Origin: Streptomyces sp. S.PNR 29
Lineage (GTDB): Bacteria > Actinomycetota > Actinomycetes > Streptomycetales > Streptomycetaceae
Direction: 5' to 3'
Length of the DNA: 64,000 nucleotides
NCBI RefSeq assembly: GCF_030386795.1
Contig: NZ_JANUQM010000011.1
Location: 62,001 to 126,000 of the forward strand
Shown: positions 34,357 through 43,024 of the stretch, in pieces
How positions within the stretch are numbered: the stretch's first letter is position 1
Layout: each line of letters opens with the position of its first letter
The notes under the pieces: model-generated
Told to the model about the DNA's origin: nothing
Database searches by the model: none
Seen by the model: the letters and a program-made list of their open reading frames with translations, nothing else
Made by a program: the position numbers and the translations under genes

Positions 34357-34896
34357 TCAGGACCGCCGGATCGCTGCGATGTCGAACTCCAGCGCCACCT
34401 TGTCGCTGATCAGGCCCCCGCCCCCACTGACACCCCAGTCCTTGCGATGGACCGTCGCCCTGCCCGTGAAAGCGACCCGGAAGGTGCCCTGCCGGTCCTT
34501 CTCGGCGCCGGTCAGCCGGACGTCCACGACGACCGGCTTGGTCACACCGCGGACGGTCAGGTCACCGGTGACCTTGAAGCCGGTCTCCTCGGCCTGCTCC
34601 ACGCGGGTCGAGGTGAAGGTGATGGCCGGATGGCCGTCGGTGCCCAGGAAGTCGTTGCCGCGCAGATGGTCGTCGCGCTTCCGGTTGCGGGTCCGGACGC
34701 TCCTCGCCCGGATCGTGAGCCGGGCGGTGGACATCGACGGGGCGTCGCCGTCCAGGTGCGCGCTGCCCTCGAACTCGTCGAACTGCCCGCGCACCTTGGT
34801 GACCATCGCGGCCCGCGCGGCGAAGCCGATGCGCGTGCGGGCCGTGTCGAGGACGTAGTCGCCGGTCAGTTCGCCGACGTCGGCCGTGGTCGTCAT
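34357..34896 (-). CDS. YceI family lipocalin-like protein
   Basis: 179 residues, the normal YceI length, without a signal peptide. Family landmarks: GDYVLDTARTRIGFAARA, a VRGQFDEFEG strand, SVRTRNRKRDDHLRGNDFL and GDLTVRGVTKPVVVDV. YceI folds bind polyisoprenoids or other lipids. It is divergent from the ECF41 sigma gene, and its promoter (34984-35010) matches the sigma's own, so it is the probable main target. Confidence 0.92.
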   Translation of the reverse strand: MTTTADVGELTGDYVLDTARTRIGFAARAAMVTKVRGQFDEFEGSAHLDGDAPSMSTARLTIRARSVRTRNRKRDDHLRGNDFLGTDGHPAITFTSTRVEQAEETGFKVTGDLTVRGVTKPVVVDVRLTGAEKDRQGTFRVAFTGRATVHRKDWGVSGGGGLISDKVALEFDIAAIRRS

Positions 34897-34983
34897 GGTT
34901 GCTCGCTCCTGGAGGGAAGAGATGTGGTCGGTCCACCGCGGCGCGACGTTTCGCGTCCGCGTGGTGTCGGTTCCAGCGGGTAC

Positions 34984-35010
34984 GACGGCACAGCCCCGCG
35001 GAATGTGAGG
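34984..35010 (-). promoter_or_regulatory. ECF41-type promoter of the YceI gene
   Basis: On the minus strand: CCTCACA (35010-35004), 16 nt, CGTC (34987-34984), close to the ECF41 consensus TGTCACA-N16-CGTC, with about 88 bp to the YceI ATG. Confidence 0.75.
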
Positions 35011-35021
35011 CGACGCCCCGG

Positions 35022-35048
35022 CCTCACACTTCGGTGGGCTGTGTCGTC
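35022..35048 (+). promoter_or_regulatory. ECF41-type autoregulatory promoter of the sigma gene
   Basis: CCTCACA (35022-35028), exactly 16 nt, CGTC (35045-35048), then 42 bp to the ATG. The two divergent promoters have identical -35 and -10 elements and back-to-back -35 boxes separated by 11 bp. Confidence 0.78.
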
Positions 35049-35090
35049 GAAGGGGCGAGGACACAAGTGACCAAGGGAGTCGTCCACACC

Positions 35091-36026
35091 ATGACCACCC
35101 CGACCGGGCCGGGAGACGACCGGCTCGACCCGAGCCTGAGCGCGATCATGAGCGAGCGGCATCAGCTGATCAACCTCGGGTACCGGCTCCTCGGCTCGCT
35201 GGCCGAGGCCGAGGACGTCGTACAGGAGACCTACGCCCGCTGGTACGCCATGTCACCACAGCAGCGGGCAGGCATCGCGTCCCCCGGTGGCTGGCTGACG
35301 ACGGTCGCCAGCCGCCTCTGCCTCGACCTGCTCGGCTCGGCACGGGCCCGACGGGAGCGCTATGTGGGCCCGTGGATCCCGGAGCCGCTGCCCGGCGGTA
35401 CGGAGTGGATCAGCGGGGCAGGGGGCGACAGCACGGCCGACCCCGCCGACCGGGTCACCCTCGACGAGTCGGTCAACATGGCCTTCCTCGTCGTGCTCGA
35501 ATCGATGACTCCGGCCCAGCGGGTCACGTTCATCCTGCACGATGTCTTCCGCTACTCCTTCGCCGAAGTGGCCGAGATCGTCGGCCGTTCGCCGGCGGCC
35601 TGCCGCCAGCTGGCCTCATCGGCCCGCCGCCGCGTGCGCGCCTCGGGGTCCCACGTGACTCCGGCGGCCCAGCGCGCCGACATCGTCAGACGCTTCAAGC
35701 AGGCCTGGGAGGCCAAGGACATCGAGGCCCTCATCGGCCTGCTGGCTCCTGACGCCACGGCGACCGGTGACGGCGGCGGTATCGTCCCGGCCTCTCTCCA
35801 CCCGGTGCAGGGCGCTGAGCAGGTCGCGTGCTTCTTCGCCGAGCGGGCCAGGGCGGTACCCGAGGTGACGGTCCTGGAGTGCACGGTCAACGGCCGGCCC
35901 GGTCTCATGGCTCGGCTGGAGGACGTCACCGTGTCGGTGCTGGCGTTCGACGTCGCAGGCGACCGGATCATGCGGATCTGGGCGGTTCTCAACCCCGACA
36001 AGCTCCGGCCGTGGCGGGCGGACTGA
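35091..36026 (+). CDS. RNA polymerase ECF41 sigma factor (SigJ-like) with SnoaL-like C-terminus
   Basis: 311 residues. Sigma2 (about 20-90: HQLINLGYRLLGSLAEAEDVVQE) and sigma4 (about 130-185: FAEVAEIVGRSPAACRQLASSARRR) are followed by a SnoaL/NTF2-like domain (about 200-310). The ECF41 hallmarks are present: PWIPEPL in the linker, DGGG near residue 225 and the terminal NPDKL. In this group the C-terminal domain replaces an anti-sigma factor, acting both as inhibitor and as a requirement for activity. A COE-type partner gene is usual; here the partner appears to be YceI. Confidence 0.92.
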   Translation: MTTPTGPGDDRLDPSLSAIMSERHQLINLGYRLLGSLAEAEDVVQETYARWYAMSPQQRAGIASPGGWLTTVASRLCLDLLGSARARRERYVGPWIPEPLPGGTEWISGAGGDSTADPADRVTLDESVNMAFLVVLESMTPAQRVTFILHDVFRYSFAEVAEIVGRSPAACRQLASSARRRVRASGSHVTPAAQRADIVRRFKQAWEAKDIEALIGLLAPDATATGDGGGIVPASLHPVQGAEQVACFFAERARAVPEVTVLECTVNGRPGLMARLEDVTVSVLAFDVAGDRIMRIWAVLNPDKLRPWRAD

Positions 36027-36077
36027 CATGTGCCCGCGCACCACCGGTCCCGGAGACCACGGTCTGCCGCAACAGAC

Positions 36078-36296
36078 TCAGGCCGTGCCGTTCCAGTCGT
36101 ACGGCCCGCCGCCGCGCCACTCGATCAGCTCGGGATCGTCGACGGCCCGGTCCTCGGCGGGCAGACCCGCCTGGTGCAGGAAGTCCAGCACGTCGAAGAG
36201 GCTGTAGGCGGTACCCACGCGTTCACCATGGATCGTCACCCTCCGGCCGCCATCAGCCGCCGGAGGCAGCACCACCACAGGAGGCCGCGTGTCCAT
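36078..36296 (-). CDS. conserved hypothetical protein
   Basis: 72 residues, a short acidic protein of a type seen often in Streptomyces: a GGRRVTIHGERVGTAYSLFDVLDFLHQAG core and a terminal DDPELIEWRGGGPYDW motif. No signal peptide or membrane helix. Function unknown; the conserved DDPELIEWRGGGP end supports a real gene. An MbtH-like or DNA-binding role cannot be argued. Confidence 0.75.
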   Translation of the reverse strand: MDTRPPVVVLPPAADGGRRVTIHGERVGTAYSLFDVLDFLHQAGLPAEDRAVDDPELIEWRGGGPYDWNGTA

Positions 36297-36435
36297 GGCA
36301 CCACCATGCCCTCGTGGCGGCCGAATCGCAGCTTGACCGCCGTCCCGGTCCCTCGTTTGCCGGAACCCCCAGGTCAGGCGTCTGCGGGGCGCGGACGCTG
36401 AAGATCGCGGATCGGTCCGGTTACCGTGTCGGGTG

Positions 36436-36768
36436 ATGCGAACGAGGGAGAACGGCCCGCAGGACTACACGGACGCCTTTCTTCGGGCAGCTCGCCCTGC
36501 CGTCCAGGACCTGTGCGAGGAGCGACGCGGCGCCGCGTTCGACTCGCTCACGCCTGAGGACCTGGCGGACGCCACGGGTGGCCTGGTCGTCGGCGCCACG
36601 GCGGTGGTGTTCTTCCGGGGCCACGGCTGCGTCTTCCGCCGGGGCATCTGGCCCCCGGTCCATCCCGCCGCCACCCGGGCCGCTCTCTACGCGACCGTCC
36701 TGGAGGAGCGACTGCTGACGGGGGTGGCCCCACGGGCCGACGGAACGATCTCGACGATCGACCTGTGA
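36436..36768 (+). CDS. hypothetical protein
   Basis: 110 residues from the ATG at 36436 (GTG at 36433 adjoins). Globular-looking: helix-rich start (DYTDAFLRAARPAVQDLCEERR), LTPEDLADATGGLVVGATAVVFFRGHGCVFRRG in the middle (landmarks LTPEDLADATG, FFRGHGC) and a short basic tail. No recognised domain. Codon use is normal for the genome and no overlapping alternative is better. Confidence 0.6.
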   Translation: MRTRENGPQDYTDAFLRAARPAVQDLCEERRGAAFDSLTPEDLADATGGLVVGATAVVFFRGHGCVFRRGIWPPVHPAATRAALYATVLEERLLTGVAPRADGTISTIDL

Positions 36769-36944
36769 TAACGCTCGGCGAGCGTCGGCGCCCCCGGCCC
36801 GGCCGTACGGAGGACGCACGGCGGTTCTTCGGCGGAGCGGGCCCACGCCGGGCTGCTCGCCCTGCGGCAGCACGCCGACCCGGGCGGCCACGCGCGCGAA
36901 AATGCGATGGCATGCGCGGCGTACGGGTCGCTAGCGTCGCGGGC

Positions 36945-37850
36945 ATGCCTCACGAGGATCCGCTGGCCTACGCGCTGGGCCTTGAAGGCCTCGCCCTGAT
37001 GCGGGCGTTCACCGGAGAGTACGACCGGGACTTCGTCCAGGCGCGTATCGACGAGATCAGACGCCTGCTGGACGATGTGTCGCTGGCGGCCGCGGCCGTG
37101 GACGTGGCCCGTGTGGACACGGTCGAGGGATACGGCGTCTGGGCCGAGACGTACGACGGACCCAACCCGGCCTTCGACTTCGACGGCCCCCTGGTCAGGG
37201 AGATCGCCGGCGCCCTGCCGCCCGGTGTCGTCCTGGACGCCGCCTGCGGCACCGGCAGGATCGCGGCCTCGCTGGCCGGGTACGGTCACCGGGTCCTGGG
37301 CGTGGACAGCTCACCCGACATGCTCGCACATGCCCGCCGACGGGTCCCGGAGGGGAACTTCGTGCTCGGCGACCTGCGCGAGCTGCCCGTGGACGACGAC
37401 GCCGTGGATCTGGTCGTCTGCTCGCTGGCACTGACCCACACGCCCCGACTCGGCCCCGTCGTCGCCGAGTTCGCCAGGGTGCTGCGCCCCGGCGGGCACC
37501 TGCTGATCGCCGACCTCCATCCGGAGCGGTTGGCGCGGGGCATCGTGCCCCCGGTGCGGCGACCGGACGGGACGCCGGGGCGCCTGGCCGGCTACTGCCA
37601 CCGCACGGGGGACTACCTGCGCGCCGCGCTGTCGGCGGGGCTGCGGCTACGGCGCTGTGAGGAGCCGGGGTCGCCGGCCGTGGGGGAGTCCGAGTCCGAG
37701 GAGACGGCGCGTGCGGAGGGACCGGGCCCCTGGGACGTCTGGCCGTGGTCCCTGGAGGCCTTGGTGCCCGAGGCGGCACGAGCGGCGAACGCAGGCGTTC
37801 CGGCGATGATCCTCTGGCACTTCCAGCTCGCTGAGCACGGCGCCGGCTGA
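36945..37850 (+). CDS. class I SAM-dependent methyltransferase
   Basis: 301 residues from the ATG at 36945; an upstream ATG at 36912 is in frame and neither has a good ribosome binding site. Motif I VLDAACGTGRIAASLAGYG near residue 95, motif II VLGVDSSPDMLAHAR, and LRELPVDDDAVDLVVCSLALTH mark a Methyltransf_11/25 enzyme. A helical N-terminal stretch of about 60 residues precedes the fold. Substrate unknown; neighbours give no pathway. Confidence 0.85.
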   Translation: MPHEDPLAYALGLEGLALMRAFTGEYDRDFVQARIDEIRRLLDDVSLAAAAVDVARVDTVEGYGVWAETYDGPNPAFDFDGPLVREIAGALPPGVVLDAACGTGRIAASLAGYGHRVLGVDSSPDMLAHARRRVPEGNFVLGDLRELPVDDDAVDLVVCSLALTHTPRLGPVVAEFARVLRPGGHLLIADLHPERLARGIVPPVRRPDGTPGRLAGYCHRTGDYLRAALSAGLRLRRCEEPGSPAVGESESEETARAEGPGPWDVWPWSLEALVPEAARAANAGVPAMILWHFQLAEHGAG

Positions 37851-38025
37851 GCGTTCCCGCACCCCCGGGAAAACCCGGTGACCGCACCCCCGCACCTCAC
37901 GACAATGGAGCGCCACGGCGCCGGTTCGACGACGGGCGGCATCCGCAGCCGCGCCCGCGCGTCCGCGCCGTCGCCGCGCGCTTCGCCGCCGTGGCCCAGA
38001 ACCCGTACCAGGAAGGCGGCCGACC

Positions 38026-38736
38026 GTGACCCTCCCCAACCTGCTGCTCTCCGGCATCGTCGGCTCCACCGCGTACGGACTCGCCCGTGAGGGCTCCGAC
38101 GTGGACCGCCTCGGCCTGTTCGCCGCGCCCACCGAGGACCTGCACGGGCTGCGCCGCCCGAAGGAGTCCCAGGTGACCACGGCACCGGACCGCACCCTGC
38201 ACGAGGCCGCCAAGTGGTGCCGGCTCGCGCTGGGCGGCAACCCGACCGTCATGGAGCTGGTGTGGCTGCCGGACGAGCTGTACGAGGTGCGCACACCGCT
38301 CGGGGAGGACCTGATCGGCCTCCGGTCGTCACTGCTGTGCGCGCCCCGCGTGCGGGACGCCTACCTCGGCTACGCAACCCAGCAGTTCCGCCGCCTCGAA
38401 GCCCGCGGCGACGGCTCGTTCTCGGCGGACACCCGCAGGCGCACCGCCAAGCACGCCCGGCACCTGAAGCGGCTGTGCCACCAGGGCCTGGAGCTGTACG
38501 CCACGGGCCGGTTGACGGTACGGGTCGAGGACCCCGACGGATACCACGAGTTCGGTGAGCGCGTCGCCGCCGACGCCTCGGCCGCGCGCTCGCTGCTCCG
38601 GGAGTACGAGACCGCCTTCGCCGAGACCCGCACCGTACTGCCCGACCGCCCCGACGAGGCGCCCGTCGAGGCGTGGCTGCGCCGGGTCCGCGCCCACTTC
38701 TACGAACGGGCAGCCACGGCCGCCGCAGCGCGTTGA
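38026..38736 (+). CDS. predicted nucleotidyltransferase (COG3541-like)
   Basis: 236 residues from a GTG start. The DNA-polymerase-beta superfamily signature is at the start: SGIVGSTAYGLAREGSDVDRLGLF (GSxxYG, then SDxD). This is followed by KWCRLALGGNPTVMELVWLP and a helical C-terminus with KHARHLKRLCHQGLEL. Related to RlaP-type RNA ligase-associated proteins and phage nucleotidyltransferases; the nucleotide and acceptor are unknown. Confidence 0.85.
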   Translation: MTLPNLLLSGIVGSTAYGLAREGSDVDRLGLFAAPTEDLHGLRRPKESQVTTAPDRTLHEAAKWCRLALGGNPTVMELVWLPDELYEVRTPLGEDLIGLRSSLLCAPRVRDAYLGYATQQFRRLEARGDGSFSADTRRRTAKHARHLKRLCHQGLELYATGRLTVRVEDPDGYHEFGERVAADASAARSLLREYETAFAETRTVLPDRPDEAPVEAWLRRVRAHFYERAATAAAAR

Positions 38737-38911
38737 GGCAGCGGTCGGCCTGGGCCTGCGGCAGGACGCCGAACGCGTGCCGTACCTGGCGGAAAACCGC
38801 TCGACCGGCCTGTACGGGGGTGCCTATGATCCACAGTGCGGCATCGCGTGCCGGTCACCGGCTGGGTGAGGCATGGAGGCGCCGCGGAGATGCCCGTGGA
38901 GGCATTCACCC

Positions 38912-39340
38912 GTGTCAGTCGAGTTCAACCACACCATCGTTCTCTCCCGTGACCGGGAGAAGTCCGCTCATTTCCTCGCGGAGATCCTGGGGCTTCAGGT
39001 CGGGGAACCGGCCGGGGTCTTCCTGCCGGTGACGACCGCCAACGGTGTCACGCTGGATTTCGCGACCATCGACGCCGACATCCCCATGCAGCACTACGCG
39101 TTCCTCGTGTCCGAGGACGAGTTCGACGAGATCCTCGACCGGCTCGTCACGGCCGGGATCCCCCTCCAGGCAGATCCGCACGGCCGCCAGCCGGGACGGA
39201 TCAACCGCAACGACGGGGGGCGCGGCGTGTACTTCACCGACCCGGCCGGTCACGGCCTTGAGGTCATCACCCGCCCGTACGGCAGTGACCCGTCGTCACC
39301 GCTGAACGGCGTCACGGAAGACGTGCCCGGGGCTCGCTGA
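38912..39340 (+). CDS. VOC family protein (glyoxalase/dioxygenase fold)
   Basis: 142 residues from the GTG at 38912, GGAGG 11 nt upstream. EFNHTIVLSRDREKSAHFLAEILGL opens a beta-alpha-beta-beta-beta module; candidate metal ligands are His in FNHTIV, His in QHYAFLV and Glu in HGLEVITRP. The preceding GRGVYFTDPAGH is typical of VOC proteins. Could be a dioxygenase-like enzyme or an antibiotic-binding protein. Confidence 0.88.
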   Translation: MSVEFNHTIVLSRDREKSAHFLAEILGLQVGEPAGVFLPVTTANGVTLDFATIDADIPMQHYAFLVSEDEFDEILDRLVTAGIPLQADPHGRQPGRINRNDGGRGVYFTDPAGHGLEVITRPYGSDPSSPLNGVTEDVPGAR

Positions 39341-39394
39341 GCAGGGAGCCGAGCCGTCCCCGGCCACACCCCTCACCCCTTTGCAGGCTCCTGG

Positions 39395-39667
39395 TCAGCT
39401 GCCGGCGGGCGTGACGCCGAACATGAGGGTGTGGCGGGGGACGTCGTACTGCACCGTCTGGGTGTGTTCCAGCAGTTCCTTCAGGACGTCGGCGTCGTCG
39501 GCGTCGACGGTGAGGACTTCTTCCCCGGCGCCTTCGTCCAGGACCAGCTGCAGGGTAAAGGTGCCGGGCCGGCCGGGTTCTCCCGCGACCCAGCTGAACT
39601 GGTAGTGATTGACCTGCCGCACTTTGATGGCGGCGTCTGTGAGGGGCTGCTCGACCTTCGTCATCAT
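39395..39667 (-). CDS. hypothetical small acidic protein
   Basis: 90 residues from ATG 39667 with GGAAGGAACGG upstream. Beta-rich: KVRQVNHYQFSWVAGEPGRPG, FTLQLVLDEGAGEEVLTVDADDADVLKELLEHT and a YDVPRHTLMFG end (landmarks NHYQFSW, DADDADVLKEL). No domain recognised; no signal peptide. It is 86 bp upstream of, and on the same strand as, nothing functional to the left, and downstream of the PRC-barrel gene in the same direction of reading... it lies just beyond that gene's stop, so the two may share a transcript in reverse order. Confidence 0.6.
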   Translation of the reverse strand: MMTKVEQPLTDAAIKVRQVNHYQFSWVAGEPGRPGTFTLQLVLDEGAGEEVLTVDADDADVLKELLEHTQTVQYDVPRHTLMFGVTPAGS

Positions 39668-39753
39668 TCCGTTCCTTCCGTACAGTGCGCCCACGGTCCC
39701 GGGAGGTGTCCGGTGGGCTTTGGGCTGCCGGACACCTCCGAAAGACCGCGAAC

Positions 39754-40527
39754 CTACATGTCGCGCGGGGGTTCGTCCTCGACGCCCTCGGTCTCGATCT
39801 GCTCCTTGCGGACCCGGCCGCGCACCGTTTCCTCTTCGGTGCGCTCCTCGGCCGACAGGCGCACCCGCTCCACCGGTACTGTCTCGGTCTCCGTCACGGG
39901 GCGTTCTTCGTGCAGGACGACCTCGTGCTCGGCCTCGCTGATGTCGGGTCCGGCCATGGCGGCATCACGGTTGGCCTCCGTGATCGGCTCGCGTTCGACG
40001 CGAACCTCCTCACGGCGCACCGGAACCGTCTGCTGCACCTCCTCGGTGACGACATACTTGCGCAGCCTCGCACGCCCGGCCTCGCGGCGCTCGATGCCGA
40101 CATGCATGCGCTCCTCCGAGCGCGTCATCGCGTCGTCGGTGCCGGTACCGGTGTCCGCGGCTGCGGGCATGCCGGTCGTCGGCTGGCTGGCCTGCTGCCA
40201 GGCCGCGTCCCAGTCGATGCCGTAGTGCTCGTACAGACGGTGTTCCTCCTCTTCGGACAGGTGCCCGCCGGCGTCGACGTCGACGTTGGGCGCGTCCTTG
40301 ACCGCGTCCTTGGGATAGGGGACCTCCAGGTGGTCTTCCACGACGGAGGCGTCCTGGATCGGCACGAAGGACTCGCTGGTGCCGAACAGTCCGGTCCTGA
40401 CGCTGACCCACTCGGGCTGACCGGTGGCGTCATCGAGAAAGACGTGCTTGGCATCGCCGATCTTGGAACCGTCGGCATCGTAGACAGGGTGGTCGAGCAC
40501 GGTCGGTATCTGCTCGCGGGTGATCAC
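39754..40527 (-). CDS. PRC-barrel and DUF2382 (YsnF/AvaK-like) stress protein
   Basis: 257 residues from a GTG with GAAGGGTGAG upstream. The N-terminal PRC-barrel (about 1-110) starts MITREQIPTVLDHPVYDADG and contains SVRTGLFGTSESFVP. The C-terminal DUF2382 domain (about 135-250) has RKYVVTEEVQQTVPVRREEV and alternating Glu/Arg/Val repeats. Such proteins appear in heat, desiccation and membrane stress responses. The small gene at 39395-39667 follows 86 bp downstream on the same strand and may be co-transcribed. Confidence 0.92.
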   Translation of the reverse strand: MITREQIPTVLDHPVYDADGSKIGDAKHVFLDDATGQPEWVSVRTGLFGTSESFVPIQDASVVEDHLEVPYPKDAVKDAPNVDVDAGGHLSEEEEHRLYEHYGIDWDAAWQQASQPTTGMPAAADTGTGTDDAMTRSEERMHVGIERREAGRARLRKYVVTEEVQQTVPVRREEVRVEREPITEANRDAAMAGPDISEAEHEVVLHEERPVTETETVPVERVRLSAEERTEEETVRGRVRKEQIETEGVEDEPPRDM

Positions 40528-40850
40528 TTATCTCACCCTTCTCTCTGTGTTCGTGTTCGCTCGCCCTGTACGACTCACCATGACATACAGGGCAAAACCG
40601 GATAAACCGGCATAAAAATAATCAATCGGGATTCGAGGTGTTCGGGTGCGGGCCGATATCGGCGCGCGGCGCAGGCCCTCGCGAGTCGGCCTGAATCCGC
40701 TTGTTCCGTCCAACCGCATCACCCTAAGGTGAGATCACTTCGACGAGACGTTCCCCAGAAGCACGCCGCAGAGCGGGAGCGTCCCACCTCGCTGAGGTGC
40801 AGGAGGGGCGGCAGCAGTCCTTGTCGACCCTTCCCTTCGGAGGTTCCTTC
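40528..40850. other. AT-richer divergent intergenic region
   Basis: Divergent spacer between the PRC-barrel gene and the LLM gene with no supported ORF. It contains GCCCTGTA/TACAGGGC (40563-40570, 40586-40593), a perfect 8-bp inverted repeat with a 15-nt loop, and an AT-rich block near 40600-40625 that could be a promoter. A GGAGG at 40839-40843 serves the LLM gene. Confidence 0.6.
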
Positions 40851-41696
40851 ATGAACGTCGGTATCGGCCTGCCCATCGGCGATCCTGCCGCCCTGCTCAC
40901 CTGGGCCCAGCGCGCCGACGCCGGGCCCTTCAGCACACTCGGCCTGCTCGACCGGCTCGTCCACCACAATCCGGAACCCCTGGTCGCACTCGCCGTCCTC
41001 GCGGGCGCGACCTCCCGCATCCGCGTCCAGACCGAGGTGCTGCTCGCCCCGCTGCGGGACACCGCCCTCCTCGCCAAGCAGGCCGCCACCTTGGACCGGA
41101 TGACCGGCGGCCGTCTGGTCCTCGGTCTGGGCATCGGCGGCCGGGACGACGACCACCAGGTCACGGGCATCGACAAGCGCACCCGAGGCCGACGCCTCGA
41201 CGAGCAGATGGCGGTCATGCGCCGCCTGTGGTCCGGCGAGCCGTACGGCGACGGCATCGGCCCGATCGGTCCGGCGCCCGCCCGGCCCGGCGGCCCCGAG
41301 GTGCTCTTCGGCGGCTTCAAGCCCGCCGCCATCGAACGCGTCGCGCGCTGGGGCGACGGTTTCCTCGCCGCCGCCCCGCCCTCCTGGGCAGGCGGCCTGT
41401 TCGACACCGCCCGCAGGTTCTGGAAGGAGTACGGCCGCGACGGCGAACCGCGCATCGTCGCGCAGGTCAACGTCGCGCTCGGCCCTGACGAGGTGGTCCA
41501 CGACGCCCAGGCCAACATGTACGCGTACTACACCTTCACCGGCATGGCCGACCGGATGGTGGCCGGCATGCTCACCACGCCGACCGAGATCCGCGATGCG
41601 ATCGCCGCCTTCTCCGACCTCGGCGCCGACGAGGTCATGCTCTACTGCTACGGAATCGACCCGCACCAGGTGGACCGCCTCGCCGACGTCCTGTGA
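40851..41696 (+). CDS. LLM class flavin-dependent oxidoreductase
   Basis: 281 residues with GGAGG upstream of the ATG. NVGIGLPIGDPAALLTWAQRAD starts the TIM barrel, RIRVQTEVLLAPLRDTALLAKQAATLDRMTGGRLVLGLGIGGRDDD carries the coenzyme-binding strands (landmarks TGGRLVLGLGIGG), and GFKPAAIERVARWGDGF follows. This short F420- or FMN-dependent type is common in actinobacteria; substrate unknown. A strong hairpin follows at 41717-41743. Confidence 0.88.
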   Translation: MNVGIGLPIGDPAALLTWAQRADAGPFSTLGLLDRLVHHNPEPLVALAVLAGATSRIRVQTEVLLAPLRDTALLAKQAATLDRMTGGRLVLGLGIGGRDDDHQVTGIDKRTRGRRLDEQMAVMRRLWSGEPYGDGIGPIGPAPARPGGPEVLFGGFKPAAIERVARWGDGFLAAAPPSWAGGLFDTARRFWKEYGRDGEPRIVAQVNVALGPDEVVHDAQANMYAYYTFTGMADRMVAGMLTTPTEIRDAIAAFSDLGADEVMLYCYGIDPHQVDRLADVL

Positions 41697-41716
41697 CGTC
41701 TGCGCGGGCACGCCAG

Positions 41717-41743
41717 GGTGGGGCCGAGTCCTTCGGCCCCACC
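41717..41743. terminator. bidirectional hairpin terminator
   Basis: GGTGGGGCCGA-gtcct-TCGGCCCCACC: a perfect 11-bp stem with a 5-nt loop, 20 bp after the LLM stop and 25 bp from the stop of the convergent monooxygenase gene. Confidence 0.85.
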
Positions 41744-41768
41744 CGGCCGGCCCACCCCTGAGGCGTCG

Positions 41769-42926
41769 TCACCTCAGCCTCGGCGGAGTCCAGTCGGCGT
41801 GCCGCAGGAGGGCGCGGACGGTGACTCCGGACGGGGTCAGCCGCAGAGCCGTGTTGCGTACGGCGACGGCCAGCGGGTGGGTCAGTTGCTGCCCCATCCG
41901 GCCGGCCTGCCGGGCGGCGCGGGCGACGGCCTGGCTGCGTGGCCTGCGTTCGGCGTCGTACCACGCGAGCGCCGAGGCGACGGTGGGCTCGGCGGCGAGC
42001 GCGGCGGCCAGGGTGACCGCGTCCTCCAGCGCCTGGCAGGCGCCCTGCCCGAGATGCGGGGTCATCGCGTGGGCGGCGTCGCCGAGCAGGACGATCCGGC
42101 CCGCGGTGAAGGCGGGCAGGGGCGTCACCAACTCGTGGATGTCGTGGTGCAGGACGTCCTCCGGCCGGGTGGCGTCCAGCAGCGCGGGGATGGGGTCGTG
42201 CCAGCCGCCGAACCGGCGGCGCAGCGCGGCGAGGGGGTCCGCGTGCCGCACCCCGGGCGGCGAGTTGAGCACCGCGTGCCATTCGGCCCGCCCGTCGGTG
42301 AACCCGATGTGGCCGAACTCCGCGCCGCTTCCCCAGGTCACCTCGAAGTCGGTACGCAGCCGGACCGGGTGCTCGGTGATGGCGCGCAGCACGGTCGACC
42401 CGCTGTAGACGGGACCGGGGTGGTCCGGGAACACCTGCCCGCGCAGCCGGCTGCCCACACCGTCGGCGGCCACGACCAGATCCGCCTCCAGGACGTCGTC
42501 ACCGACCGCGACCCGTGGCCGGGCCGGCTCCGCGCGGTCCACGGACGTCACCTCGGAGCCGACGACCAGGCACTCGGGCGGCAGCGCCCCACGCAACAGG
42601 CGGTGCAGTACGGCTCGGGGGATGCCGACGATCGTCGTACCCAGCGTGCGTTCGAGCACGGCCCCGTCCATCCGGGCCAGCCGGCCGCCTCCGGGTGCTC
42701 GGGTGCCCCCGGTGTACTGGGGCCGGGCGGCCGCCCGCACCGCCTCGCCCACGCCGAGGACGTCCAGGGCGCGGATGCCGTTGGCGTGCAGGGAGATGCC
42801 CGCGCCCACATCCGCCAGGACGGGGGCGCGTTCGACGACCGTCACCTCCCAGCCGACCCGGCGCAGGCCGATCGCCGCGGCCAGCCCGCCGATTCCCCCG
42901 CCGACAACCACCGCACCGCTGCCCAT
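41769..42926 (-). CDS. FAD-dependent monooxygenase (PHBH/UbiH-type aromatic hydroxylase)
   Basis: 385 residues. GXGXXG dinucleotide motif VVVGGGIGGLAAAIGL at residues 6-21, DG motif VVAADGVGSRLR near 155 and the FAD ribose motif GRIVLLGDAAHAMTPHLGQGACQALEDA near 280. A single-component NAD(P)H flavin hydroxylase acting on aromatic or polyketide substrates. It is divergent from a TetR gene with two TetR-type operators between them, so it is the likely regulated gene. Confidence 0.92.
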   Translation of the reverse strand: MGSGAVVVGGGIGGLAAAIGLRRVGWEVTVVERAPVLADVGAGISLHANGIRALDVLGVGEAVRAAARPQYTGGTRAPGGGRLARMDGAVLERTLGTTIVGIPRAVLHRLLRGALPPECLVVGSEVTSVDRAEPARPRVAVGDDVLEADLVVAADGVGSRLRGQVFPDHPGPVYSGSTVLRAITEHPVRLRTDFEVTWGSGAEFGHIGFTDGRAEWHAVLNSPPGVRHADPLAALRRRFGGWHDPIPALLDATRPEDVLHHDIHELVTPLPAFTAGRIVLLGDAAHAMTPHLGQGACQALEDAVTLAAALAAEPTVASALAWYDAERRPRSQAVARAARQAGRMGQQLTHPLAVAVRNTALRLTPSGVTVRALLRHADWTPPRLR

Positions 42927-42943
42927 GTCACCCCGCCACCAGT

Positions 42944-42961
42944 CTTCTACAGATGTAGAAG
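42944..42961. promoter_or_regulatory. TetR operator 1
   Basis: CTTCTACAGATGTAGAAG, a perfect 8-2-8 palindrome 18 bp upstream of the monooxygenase start, in the 98-bp divergent spacer. Confidence 0.75.
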
Positions 42962-42989
42962 GAGAGCCTAGCCGACAGGTGTCCGAACC

Positions 42990-43016
42990 TCTACAGGTGT
43001 AGAAACAGGTGTAGAA
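42990..43016. promoter_or_regulatory. TetR operator 2 with extra half-site
   Basis: TCTACAGGTGTAGA (42990-43003) repeats the core of operator 1, and another TGTAGAA half-site follows at 43010-43016, ending 8 bp before the TetR start codon; suggests autorepression. Confidence 0.7.
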
Positions 43017-43024
43017 AGAGGGCC

